64,000 bases of DNA from Apostichopus japonicus (Eukaryota; Echinodermata; Holothuroidea; Aspidochirotida; Stichopodidae), in contig NC_092566.1 in assembly GCF_037975245.1 (NCBI RefSeq), positions 17,151,001 to 17,215,000 on the forward strand, read 5' to 3'. This document shows positions 50,973 through 63,400 of the stretch, piece by piece. Positions within the stretch are counted from its first letter, which is position 1, and each line of letters begins with the position of its first letter. The notes beneath the pieces are model-generated. The model worked only from the letters and a program-made list of their open reading frames with translations, made no database searches and was not told the DNA's origin. The position numbers and the translations under genes are program-made.

Positions 50973-52714
50973 CCAACATGTGATCCATCCAATGTACATG
51001 GCTTGATCAGTTTGTACTGTGAATAAGAGACAACCGTTATAATCATGATCAGTATAAACTGAAGTCATGTGTTATAACACCGTAACACATCACATGTTAG
51101 ACCTGTCAGCAGATGCTACTTTGCAAAAATCCTGACAGACGAATTCATTACTAAAGGGCTGTTTAAACTAATGACTGGTTAGGAGTCTAAACAACGTTAC
51201 CTATGTTTGACTAGTCAGTGTACTTTGTAAAGATGGTTCAAATTACAGACTTTAAGCGTTTTGCAGTAAAGTATCATCCACTTTCTGTTAAAATGTGAAC
51301 AAAGTTATTTGCGAAGCCTTTAGTCCAGTCAATCTGTATGCATAGGATTATGTTCAGTCCTTCTCAGTCCTTCTCAGTAGCAACTGGTCATTAATGTAAC
51401 ACATGTTATGAAATTATAACACACATTAGTAGTTTTAACTGCTTTACGGGTAGCCTACTCACCTTTACCAGTTTTGACTTATAAAGCCATGAGAATCGGC
51501 TGCATGTTTTCAAAGTAATTCATACTTTATAAGAGAAAAGAGAGTACGCTACCAGTACCAGCAGTGAAATGAGATCTTCTCATGTAAATATGATTACATT
51601 ATCACGTGATGAGATAACATGTCTTCTAATCCGAAGGCAAATCCCTCATTTTATTCTCCTACTAACCCAACAGCCAACATTGAACCTTTGTGTACAATAG
51701 ACCTCTCAGATCTTATAACCTTCCTATTCCGTTCGGAACGTCGTTACAACTGTCGATACTTTTCGTTGGGCCTTTTGTGAACTATTTGCCTACCAAAGCA
51801 CTGCACAAAACTTTCAACCAATCATAAGATAAGCTTGTGATAGTTGCATGTGAAATACATTTAGCGCCACCTATTAATATCAACCATTTGTTATGGAGGT
51901 ATGGTTTAACTTCAGTTCTTGAATTATCCATTAATTTGGACACAGTATCCTTTCAACATATTAATATACCATATAATAGTTTTTATTCATAAAAAGTTAA
52001 TAAAGTATATCTTCTTTTGAGTTCTTTGTTGAAACTAAAATAACTAAATATGTGGCATTTCAGCTCCAGCGGTTTAGGCATCCCCCATTTTGAGTTACAC
52101 TTGCGCTGTTAGAAACGGAAGTAATAATGAAAGGGACACGTTTGTACATATAATGGTTTGATAAACACAGATTATCCACCCAGTTACCCACAGCGACCGC
52201 GTAAGCAGCTCGAGACCTCGACGGTACCGATACCGGTGGAATTTAACCAACTAAACGTAAGTGATTTTAATAGAAATTTAAACTGGCAATAAAATTTGCA
52301 TTGACTCTTCTAAGATCGAAAGCAGTGTAGCCTAAGTTATACGAAATTACATAGGATCGATAAATTGGACTTCGGTAAAAGAACTTAATTTGTGTAAGTG
52401 ATACAGCCTTGCAAGGCCTAGGCCTCTTCTTGGCCCCAGGATTAGGCTTTGCCTAGGATATGTCCCCCAAGGTAACTTAGGCTACCCCTAAGTTGACCTA
52501 AGCTGAGGTATTCATAGGCCTAACTTAAACTTAGGTAGGAAAACAAAGTCTATATCGACAAGTTATTGCCTAGCTATAGTGCACGGTAGGGGCATATGCC
52601 TAGGCTAGGCCCAACACTTTACAAAGTCATCCATCAATTTTCTAGCACTTCATTCACAATTACAAGTTACAGGATTTTGCAGAAAACTCTAATGCATGCG
52701 GGATACCAGCAAAG
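50973..52714. other. Unique DNA between the duplicated blocks, no gene
   Basis: A CpG-richer stretch at 52185-52260 ends with a donor-like AAC|GTAAGTG and could be a promoter and untranslated first exon on the plus strand. This is inferred from composition only. Nothing else was recognised. Confidence 0.35.
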
Positions 52715-53365
52715 AAATGGCTATCTAGGGATCGCCACCAATGAAGGGCTGGATTGTTCAGTTGGTAGAGAACTGATTTTGACCCAACTAGAGGTCTCTG
52801 GTTTGAATTCGGTTCTAGCCATAAATTTCTTTGCGCCATTGTCTAACATTTCCCAGTCAGTTTTCCATTATTCATTTATTTTAAATAATTATGTATAAAA
52901 CTGAAAGGCACATGAAATCTCTTCAAAGCAGATTTTGGGTTGTATCGAATGAAACGGGCATGTTCCCTGGTGCATGTTACAACGTTCTGTGGCCTAGCTC
53001 TGACTGGCAGCCCCAGCATGAAAATGGCTATATAAGGATCGCCACTTACAAAGGGCTACATAACTCAGTGGCTTAATTATAACCCAGAGGTCACTGGTTT
53101 GAATCTTGTTTTAGCCAAATTGCTTTGTGCTTTTTCACTGCCACTGGCCGGCATCTCTCAGCTAGTTTTCCATTATTCATTTTCTTACAAAATTATATAT
53201 ATAGATATATAAAAAGCTTAATATCTTGTGAGATCCCTTCCCTGTTCCTTTTTTGGGTTGTTTTGAATGAAACTGGGACAAGTTCCATCATTACAGATCA
53301 GTATTCAATGTACTGTGATCACTGGTTTCAAATCTATTTTTTAGCCAGAATTTCATTGCCCTTTT
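52715..53365 (+). repeat. Two to three tandem tRNA-headed SINE-like units
   Basis: Unit 1 (from 52715) and unit 2 (from 53022, offset 307) both read AATGGCTAT..GGATCGCCAC, then a tRNA-like head (52745-52821 and 53053-53117; B-box-like GGTTTGAATTC and GGTTTGAATCT, ending TAGCCA), then TTTTCCATTATTCATTT and TTTGGGTTGT.TTGAATGAAAC. A third head remnant is at 53309-53350 (ACTGGTTTCAAATC...TTAGCCA). The heads are diverged, so the units are old. Confidence 0.65.
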
Positions 53366-53892
53366 TCCGTTATGTTTGATTTTGGTATATTGCCCACTGA
53401 GTATGTATTTTCAAAGACCAGATAATTCTGTTATTAATTTGCAGTTTAAATCAACATCAAAAGTGGTCAGAGATAAAAGTCACTACATTTACACTTATTT
53501 GAACTTATACTCTGTCATTGATAATAAATGGTGCGTCCATACCAAACGAAACCTGTCTGTTGAACTTTCAGTATAAACTATATGAGATCAGTCTCAGATC
53601 AGTGAGGATGCCAATTCTTTCCAGAGGGGTAAATTTTAGCTTAGTCAATGTACAAGGTTAGGCGGGGTTAATTCATTCCTTACTGGTTAACTCTGTTTAC
53701 CCCAGGCTGCTTGACAGGTGCACCACAGTGGGCCGGTGGCAGGATGGGCCGGTGGGCTGGGGAGCCTGGTAAAATTTTACAGCCCATTTTCACAGTAGCT
53801 AATATAATAATACAGACGGGCTGTGTAGAAATATATATTTTAAAAAAACTGTGGGAATCAGTCATGTATAGACTGTCCTCGATCTCTGCTGC

Positions 53893-54169
53893 TACAAGGT
53901 GCTCCTCAAGTTGAACCTATTCACCGATGCTTACAAGAGCATTGGGCTTGCTTACAAGCTGCTGGTACCGCTACCTGTGTCACAAGTGGCATGTGAACGT
54001 TCTTTCTCTGCCTTGAAGAGACTCAAAAACCGTTTGAAGAAGTACAATGACACAAGAACACCTTGAGGCGTTCATGTTGATGTCTGTGGAAAAAGGGATC
54101 TTGGCCAAACTTGACACTAAAAATATCATTGATGGCATGTGGCTACCAGAAGCAGCGAACTGCGTAGGC
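53893..54169 (+). pseudogene. hAT transposase C-terminal (hATC dimerisation) remnant
   Basis: The frame reads AYKSIGLAYKLLVPLPVSQ followed by VACERSFSALKRLKNRLKKY, the hallmark LPVSxAxxERSFSxLKxIKxxLR block of hAT transposases. A frameshift near 54030-54046 moves the rest to the next frame: MTQEHLEAFMLMSVEKGI, then KNIIDGMW. The DDE catalytic region was not found upstream, so it is a dead fragment. It adjoins the hAT MITE at 54182. Confidence 0.8.
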
Positions 54170-54181
54170 TCCTACTCTCGT

Positions 54182-54843
54182 CAAGGGCGGCGGAACCGGG
54201 GGGGCACAGGGGGCACGTGCCCCCCACTTTTCCTCAGGTTAAAAATGTGCTCTTTTTCTACATAAAAATTGAGGTGTCTCAAGTTAGCAAGAGGCCAGGG
54301 AACCAGAATGAACACTCGGGAAGGGCCGTTTCCGGCCATCTGAGGGGTTTGTAAAACCAAAAATTTTCTTGTACGCTCCGCGCCAACCGATGGTGGCGCT
54401 CCGATCAGATAGTCGTGCATACAACTTTGCAATTCCTGGCTACGCCCCTGACTTTTAATGAATTTCTGTGGGTCAAACTCAAAGCTATTTCGAATTCAAA
54501 AAATGTGTTAAGATATTAACAAGAAATAAACTCTAATTCGGAAGATTCCTACATTAGCAACTAACATGATTTCATCTCATTTTGTCTCAAAAGAAAACTT
54601 GTTCCTTGTTTCCCACTTTGCACATTGGATATTGCAGTGCCAGTATGCATATTTTCCTTGAGAGGGGGGGGGGGGGGCGTTGATGGAGTGATGTGTATAC
54701 GCAAATAAGATAATACAATAAAAGTTATAAAGGGTACCGTACTAAATATAAGGCTGCATCAGTCCAATCGATTTTCTGCAAAGTGCCCTTTGATGTCGGT
54801 GCCCCCCCCCCCCCCCAGATTAAAAGTGCTTCCGCCGCCCTTG
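54182..54843. mobile_element. hAT-type element, possibly with a nested relative
   Basis: Perfect inverted ends CAAGGGCGGCGGAA / TTCCGCCGCCCTTG, and the perfect 8-bp duplication ACTCTCGT (54174-54181 and 54844-54851). Inside, GGCTACGCCCCTG near 54450 is the end of a second hAT-like element whose TTTTCTTGTACGCTCCGCGC block is shared, inverted, with 42190-42235. Confidence 0.92.
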
Positions 54844-55358
54844 ACTCTCGTAGACATGACATGTGCTCGTGTTATTGAACATATATGTTTTAGTGGATTT
54901 TATTTAGGTTTTTTTTTCAATTTTTTCAAGCATGTTGTCACAAAATGCTTGAAAAACTAAATAAAATCCAGTCTAAAACATATATTTTTGCCTAGTTTTG
55001 TTTACGTTCTTAACTTTCCCCAGTTTAATCAAGTGTTGCTTCTGGAAATTATTTTTGGGTCTTTTTTAAAGGATTATTGTAACCTACAAAATTGAGATAT
55101 ATAGCACCATTTTGCATGCATATAGGTATTCCTTAACTTCAAAAATCTCAATTTGACCCTCCCCCAGGATGGCGATAACTAGTAAGTAACATATCACTGA
55201 ATAATGGGCCGGTCTAGGTGAAAAATGCCGAGGGCCGGTTTTAAGACCCAGTCCGCCCCTGATAAAGAGCAACAGTTATATATGGCCCTTAGCATCGCGA
55301 AGTTATGATACCATCCCATACAAATCAATCAATCAATCAATATTTTTGCTATGGTCAG

Positions 55359-56989
55359 ATTTATATGGAGAAAACGACTGGGAGAAGGCTGAAATTGACG
55401 CAGTTCTTGAAGTCGTACAGGATCTCTTTTATCCAGTTAGGAAGATGTTTTACGCTGACACGGACGAACTAAAGGTAAGCCTTGTTATGCTTTTCAGTCA
55501 TATTTTGGCTATCATCAAACGTCGTATCTGTCTGAAAATACTCTTCGGTGACTTTTTTTTATAAAATTTAAATAAACAAAGTCAGTTTATTTTGATCAAA
55601 ACCGGAAAGGCATCTGTGACTTTCAAGTTATAGTTCTGATTATGCGTCAATTTCAAATACGTAATTTGAAAGATTACAATAGATTACATTGTTCTTTCAG
55701 TTGTCGAGTTTTCAATCATTTCTTAGATCAGCGATTGAATTGATTCCCTGATGAATTTTCATTAAGGTATCGAGGTCATAAGAAATTAGTTATATTAGAA
55801 TATATTTGTTTATCATTCATTTTTATGCACCAAGTATTGAAGTGGCACATTCCCTTATCTTTATTCGTGTTTTTTAAGTCTTTTTTCTTTATCCTTTTAT
55901 CGTTGAAATTGCAAACAAAGGATGAATTTTATTTTAACTTGCATGTAACATGATCGTATTTTCGTGAATTGTTTTATGAAAATAAATACAATTAACAAAA
56001 GTTTTTGATACTCATTTCATTTCTTTCATTGCAAATATTTTTTTTTGTTACTGCATTACTTAATAAACTAATTTAATCACCTTATAAGTTATGTGTCATT
56101 GTTATTGTTAATATGTATGCGAAGCATAGAAGGAAGATATAATTAAAGGGATTCCTGGGATTCGGGATAAAGGATATATACGTTACAGACTTCCTATATC
56201 CCGAATCATTATGTTTCATAAGGCAGGCCTTTAACTAACGACACGTCATCATTTTTATTTAAACTATATTACTAAAGTACGCCATTATGTAACGATTTTC
56301 TCCGTTCCGCCTATGCACAATTTGACACATATTTTAATGTTATATCGCCATTATATCAGGCTCGCTACAAGAAAGAATTTGTAGACGTTCAAGGACCTAA
56401 ATATTGTGGATTCTTGGAGAAGCTATTGAAAGCTAATAACGGCGGTGATGGATTCTTCGTTGGGTCTAAGGTAAGTCAATTATTCCGACGTCCTGACCAC
56501 TCCTCCCCCCCCCCCCCCTCCCACTCCTTCCCAATCTAACCCCCTCTCGAGGGCGTTATAGAAGTGGGTCAAGTCTGGGGTAAATACTCCGTGAAACAGT
56601 GGGACATGTGAACCTGATTTGAAGGGGGTTACCTCCAAGGTATCCGACAAAGATTGGACCCTTTGTGCATTCCGTATAACACAAATTGAACTCTGTAAAT
56701 ATTAAATGTTCTTCTTTTGCTCTCTGTAACCTTTGCAAAACGGACATAATTAATTGTAATATCATTAAACAAATTGATTGTCACTCTGTTTTCTAATTTC
56801 GATTTCCATATATAGGTCTCACTAGCAGATATCGTTGTGTTCGCAGCCGTCGGTGACGCACTGGGTGACAAGAGCAGAGACTATTACCTGGACCATAAGG
56901 AACCAAAACTGAAGGCGTTAATTGAAAGGATAAGAGCGATTCCTCAAATTAATACTTGGTTACAAACCAGACCGAAGACGGAGTTATAA
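55359..56989 (+). pseudogene. Sigma-class GST copy C: exons 3-5 only
   Basis: Exons 55359-55474, 56360-56470 and 56816-56989 duplicate GST-A exons 3-5. Exons 1-2, which carry Tyr8 and the glutathione site, are absent because the duplication starts inside the A intron. By eye seven codons differ from A over 401 bp; six changes are silent and one gives Ala to Gly (ALADKS to ALGDKS). All three exons remain open with intact splice sites. Alone it could not bind glutathione. Phases match exon 2 of copy B (48333-48425), so splicing B exons 1-2 to C exons 3-5 would give an in-frame protein; this is inference. Confidence 0.85.
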
Positions 56990-57093
56990 AAAGGGGTTCC
57001 GAGAGCCAGGGCTGGCCCTGAGGTCAAGTCTGTCACCGAGGTCACGTTTTGAAGTCTTCATTTTTCATATAAGTGGTATACTATGACTGTATT

Positions 57094-59274
57094 GTTAATT
57101 TCCCCGGGGACCTTCAAAATGACCCAGGGCCCCGTGGCTGTAGCTTCGTCCCCTGGTTGATGTGCCGACTGCACTGATAATATTCTTACATTCGGTTAGT
57201 TTCAGTTCAGTTTCAGTTTCATTATCATTTTCAGTTTATATTCTGTATGTATCTTACAAGGAGTTATATGAGACAATAATGCACACAGCAATAGAGATAA
57301 TACAATAAGGTAACACAGTTGAATCGGGACTCCCAGCAGTATCAAAGCCATGGGTTTATGGAACGCCAAATGAAACACATGTGTTTGTGATAATAAAACG
57401 GTGATGTAATTCCTTACAATATCCTCTTCTTTTTTTTTAACTGGTTTTTCTTCTTCTTTGTTTTCTTTTAAATAGTAAGTAAATGTGTGATAAATCATTT
57501 TTTTTTAATATTCAAAGCAAACTTGATATGTGCAGATTTCTCTTTATGTTGAAAGTACTGTAGTATGAATAAAACTAGATATGAAACAACATGTATAGAC
57601 AGATTTATGAAGTTTATTTTCATAGTCATTTTCTCTCTTTTTTTTTCTTTTTTTTTTTTTTTGGTCTATTTTATTTCGGCCCTCTTAATTGGTACTACGT
57701 ATACATGACAAGCACAAGAAGGAAAGATTGGTTGGGCATTGGTATTGATTGAGTTTCATAAAAACAAATGATGCACACAATAAGGTTCGCCACATATTTA
57801 TGGGAGGGGGGAGGGGGAATGGGAGGGGGAGGGGGGAAAGAGAGAGGGAAAACAATCGCAGACCCTCTCAGATGATGTTGATAAACCTCTAGTTGTTATG
57901 TGATACTTAATTGCAGTGGAGGTCTAATTGCGATTCTCTCTACTATCTGTTTTACACTACCAACAACCGTTATTCTCCGCACACGGTACTTTCCGCTGAA
58001 ACAAAACGGTGCTTTCCGCACACACAATTTGTCAGCTGAAAACAACGTTTTTTTCAGCGGAAATTACCGTTTTTTGGGGGGGGGGGAGGAGCAGAATGGC
58101 ATACTGAAATGATTAGGCACATTGAAATAATTTAGGATTGAGAAGATAGAATTTGACTGTAGCAGGATAAAATGTAGCTCCGAGACTAGATTATTATGTT
58201 AGGATAGCTTAGGTTGTGGCTTAGGCTGTAAGCACAAGTTAAATTTTAGTTAAACAGCGCCACCTTAAACTAGATCAATCTATCTAGAATATCATACTCT
58301 ATGTAATTTCCCAATTGCTTTACACACTAATTTATGGGCGTAAGTAGGTCCCATAGACCTAAGAATACTCCAGAGTGAAATATATACTTTTGACTGACGA
58401 AAAAGAACACAATTTCAAGTAGTACCCTGGTGAAATGTTTACACCCAATTCCTATATGGTGTTCTTGAGACACTGATAAATTGAAATCGTCAGTTCTGAA
58501 CCATACCGAGTAGACTTGAAGCAAACAGGTATGATGACATAGTTGCAAACGGACGTTTTGAAAGTCATGGCGTAAGGAATGGTACCAGACCGAAACTTTG
58601 TCGCCCAGAGTCAGGTCCTATCCCGTTTATCGAGGGACATCTTGATACCATGCAAGATTAAGGTGTTGCCTTCGGTCACCGAAGGCAAATTGTGGTCCGA
58701 GTCAGTGCCCTCATATGTTTTGCTTGGACTTTGTTTTTCACTTTATTGTATTTTACCTTGGATTGAATAGGATTCCAACTTTTACCTACGGAGATGTGAA
58801 CTTCAAGCTATAGCTACCAATGACTGAGATGCAACATCATTTGTTTACGGTAGAAAACAAATTATTAAATTATTAAGAGTAATTCAAGTTTTGAAGGAAA
58901 ACATAAAACAAATTTGTGAGCTTGTAGTGTGTTTCTATGGCACCATATACCTGTTTGTTTCAAGTTCACTTCTCTAAAACTTCCCATAAGAATTGGATGA
59001 AAATTTCACATTTCACCATGATGCTTAGAATATGTTCTTCCTTCCTCCGTCGATGGTGTACAAGTTCATCTGGAATATTCCCTTTATCTCCTAATAGCGG
59101 TTCTCAATAAATAAACGGTAGGCTACCCCTCATTGGATTGTTGAAACCGTTCCTATGGCACCTTCAATGATCCGAATCATGACCATGCCAGGTTTTTTTC
59201 TCTTCTTTTTTTTTAATAGCGGTAGCAGAAATGAAGTAATAATCTGGCCAAATAGTGGTTACGTGCAATATGAG
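57094..59274. other. Spacer between GST-C and GST-D, duplicate of 43945-47239
   Basis: Non-coding. It lacks the composite hAT insertion, the foldback element and the SINE of the left copy and so shows their empty sites. It contains T-runs near 57635-57662 and the G-rich run at 57802-57836. Confidence 0.75.
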
Positions 59275-60283
59275 GGGACAAACTAAAACGAATGACAGCG
59301 AATGACCGAATGACAATTGACTTTGTACAGGGTTAATGACCATTTGCGAATGACAGCGAATGACAACGAATGACAACGAATGACAGCGAATGACAACGAA
59401 GGACAACGAAGGACAGTCTTGAGTGGAGATAAAATGATTAACGGAGTGGAGTAAATGCGGTTATTGGTTTTCTGCGCAAAAATGATTTGAGGAAAATCAC
59501 ATGTTACGTGGTTGCAGGGTTTTGGTGTAATTTACGGACAGAAACCACAGGGAAAGTTTTTGTGTGAGAATGCGAATGATGGTGGTGCTTTTTACACAGT
59601 GGCGTAGGAAGGTAATTTTGAGTGGGGGGGGGCTGAAGATTGATGGCCGGCCTGGGGGAGGGGTCTAAGGGAAGGGGGTGTCCCCCTCACCTTTGGATTT
59701 TTTTTGCATTTCCAGGTGGCCTCAGATGCAATTTGGTGCAATATAGCACACTTCAACATCCCACTCCATTTTGTAAATAATTTTGCATTTTCACCTGGCC
59801 TTAGATGCAATTTGGTGCTCCAAATGAGATTTTTTTCTCATTTGGAAATGAAAAAGGGGTTTTTTGACTTGCGGAGCGGGGGGGGGGGGCGGAATGATAC
59901 TTCCGCCCCCCCATATTTTTCACCGGGGGGGCTGGCGCCCCCAGCCCCCCCCCCGGTTCCTACGCCCTTGTTTTTACCAATGTAGATTTATATAGAAAGA
60001 TAACTGAAGCCGTTTCAAGATTAGAGTATTGTTAGTTTCTAACAATTAATATCGGAAAAATGACGATAAATTTACTTTTTAAAATCAAACTTACAATTTC
60101 GCTTACTATAAGGTGCGTTTTTATCTTGTCACGTACTTAAATACACGAAGTCTGAACTGTGATACCCGGTTGAAGCAAATGTCTGTGCTGTCATTCGTTT
60201 TAGTCAACGCAATTTTTTAGTGTGTACAACATATTGTCATTCGTTATGTGTAACGCAATTGTCATTCGTTTTAGTAACACCCC
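59275..60283. mobile_element. Foldback/hAT-like element with GAATGACA repeats, right copy only
   Basis: Flanked by the 8-bp duplication AATATGAG (59267-59274 and 60284-60291); the empty site is at 47232-47239 in the left copy. The ends carry inverted ACTAAAACGAATGACA. Near the left end CGAATGACAGCGAATGACAA-type units repeat about eight times. A second MITE is nested inside at 59597-59970. Confidence 0.88.
59597..59970. mobile_element. hAT-type MITE (family 2), nested copy
   Basis: Same family as 63020-63393 and the inverted copy at 36390-36742. It starts CAGTGGCGTAGGAAGG and ends GGTTCCTACGCCCTTG. The target duplication TTTTTACA / TTTTTACC has one mismatch. It inserted into the element at 59275-60283. 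Confidence 0.9.
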
Positions 60284-60468
60284 AATATGAGTGGTAACCT
60301 TTGTCCTTTGAATCACAGCAAGGCAATGCTTATAATGTGTCAATAGATTACCAAAGAACGTGCGTGCTAGCTGTACAATCGTGCCAATGGGAAGGTGCAT
60401 GACATCAAGTCTATGTAGTATATACTGAACCAGCTGTCTTGCCCAGAACTATACCACTGGCAACAAAC

Positions 60469-63400
60469 ATGTCGACATATAAACTGACTTACTTCGATTT
60501 CCGAGGGGCGGGCGAAACGTCTCGATATATTTTCGCCGTAGCCGAGCAGGAATACGAAGATGTAAGGGTTCAACAACATGAATGGAAGAATTTGAAGCCA
60601 GGTACGTAGTCTAATAATCATGTGCTGCAAGATTGGCATTTAGACATTATGCAAATCTGGTTTTCTGGTCATAACAAGTGCTCTCATGTTGTTCGTCGAA
60701 AAGGAAAGGCAATCTTGTCGAGATTACTGTTAAATGTGATTACGAGAATCCAGCTAACTACTATGTCATTACGCCGCGCTATAGTGTTGCTTTCAGTATA
60801 TAACTTTATATACACTTTTTATTCTGTAGTCCTGCCTTATTTTGGTGCATTCCTGTAGTTTTGTATTTATAGATGAAAAAGCTGTAGCAATGATATTACT
60901 TTGTTAAACCAAGTATTGGGGGGTGGGGGGGCATCTGTTTAATACGGTGCTGTATATGAGACTGTATTTATTGTAACTAAATGTGATTCTTCGAGGTGGT
61001 TCTATCATAATTGAGACGCCGGAAGTCAAGAAGTAGAAATGTTGTGTTAGTCTGCATTCTGTATAGGTTCAAATGTGGTGACATTTTTTAATATAGAAAG
61101 CTTAATTATATTTGGAAAACCTACTTCCATAACCTTAATCCACCAAACTCGCGATAGGGTAGATGATCTTAGAGATAGTTACACCAGTGGCGTACGCAAA
61201 GGAGGGGGGGGGGGGGCAGCGGGCCATGATCTCACTCTGATCGTCAGTCGGGATGAATTGGTGTCAGGAGGGGATTTTTGTTGCCACTTGTATCGTTATA
61301 TACAGTATAACAGTAATAAACGTCATTAACAGCTCTAAACAGTTATAAACAGTTATAAACGCTTTATAAACAGTTCAAACGGTACTTTATTCTCTCTCTC
61401 TACTCTCTCTCTCTTATTTTATTCTTTCATAGCGACACCACTTGGTAAACTGCCTGTCTTAAATGTTGACGGTAAAGATATACCGCAGAGCATGGCGATA
61501 CACCGTTTTCTTGCCAGGAGGTTCGGTTAGTACACTGTAGAAATCAACATATCAAGTGTTCAAATTCAATACCTGGGAATAACTTGGTGGATCAAAACAT
61601 CTTCAAAAGTACTTATTCTTAATCCTTTAATGTAACAGCGACCTCACTTTTCCAACACTATAACTTGTCATTTATAAAGTCTGAGCCATGATAACAGAAC
61701 CACCGCTAAAACTAAACGAGAATTATGTATATATACGGTTCTGACATTCTGATAAAAAAAATATAAAAAAATCGTGAAATGTTGTTTCCTTGCTCTCTAC
61801 TAGATTTATACGGGAAAAACGACTTCGAGGAAGCTGAAATTGACGTGGTCATTGAAGTCATACAGGATCTTTTCAAAGCATTAACAAAATTATTTTACGC
61901 TGAAACAGACGAATTAAAGGTACAAGATTTGTTTCGAAGCACTCGGTCAAAGTAGCTAATGCTATATGCGAGCTACCACAAACTTGCTTACAACCTCTGT
62001 TAACAATTTCAAGCTATCAACTGTTAAAGGGTTGTCATTATAACACTCCAAATGTATACTCAACATGTGACAGTTCAAAGTGCATGCAGGCAATCTCCCC
62101 CCCCCCCCAACCGAACCCCTCCCCCACTTACCAAAAGCAGCGCACTTTCCAGAGTTACGTCATGGTCAAAAAATTAAGTGAAGTCACTTTCTTGTATTTC
62201 TCTGTCTGTTACGCTATGAAGCGCCAGAAAGGTGTTTCCAAAACTTTTAATCATTTTTAGCATATGAATATTTGCGATGATGTTTAATTATCTGATAAAA
62301 ATATTAACATGGAAGTTGTACTTTATGATGAAATGCATACGACACATTTCAGAGTCAATAACGAATTTTATATCAACTTTCAGGCTCGTTACAAGAAAGA
62401 ATTCTTTGAAGTTGAAGGACCTCAGTGTTATAAATTCTTAGAGAAGTTATTAACAGCTAATGATGGTGGTGATGGATATTTCGTCGGGTCAAAGGTAAAA
62501 TAAAACTGTTCAGGCTCATTTAATTACACTGCAGTATCTCAAGTAATATTGCACAATATAAAATAAGTTCAAAGGGTCATACACTTTTGTCAAAACGGTT
62601 AAAGGTGAGCTTAAACAATCTGAGACAAGAAAACGAAATGGAGAGAGAAATGGTGATATCACCATTACAAATATAAATTTTCTTAATTTTTTTTTTACTT
62701 TTTACTTTTTTATAAATCATATTGCCTTCCGTGTTATACCTTGAAATTTATTACATCTGAAATTTTCTATGACGTCAAAACAATAATTATCACACTGAAA
62801 AAATTCTTTGGAGTGGAAATATGTTTTGTTCATTTTAAATAAACGCACTGGTAGCCTTTTTATAGCTTCAACTTAAATTATGTATTGGTTCTACCAGCTC
62901 TGCTGTCGCCAGAAACATAATACATAAAACTATCAACAAGCCAACACTAGTTTCTATATATGTAATAACGCCCAAAACCTGCAAGCGATGATATATCAAA
63001 TAAAGCATAAGGTTCACATCAGTGGCGTAGGAAGATACTTTTGAGTGGGGGGGGGGCTGAAGACTGATGGCCGGCTTGGGGGAGGGGTCTAAGGGGAGGG
63101 GGACACCCCCTCCCCTTTGGAATTTTTTGCATTTCCAGGTGGCCTCAGATGCAATTTGGTGCAATATAGCACACTTCAACACCCACTCCATTTTGTAAAC
63201 TTAATTTTGTATTTTCACCTGGCCTTAGATGCAATTTGGTGCTCCAAATGAGATTTTTTTTTTCTCATTTGGAAATGAAAAAAGGGGTTTTCTGACTTGC
63301 GAAGCGGGGGGGGGGGCGGAATGATACTTCCGCCCCTCCACATTTTTCACTAGGGGGCTGCCCCCCCCCAGCCCCCCGGTTCCTACGCCCTTGGTTCACA

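Noticed and set aside
52745..52821. Functional tRNA gene
   Set aside because: The cloverleaf is degenerate and the sequence recurs with a shared SINE-like body 307 bp later; it is a tRNA-derived repeat.
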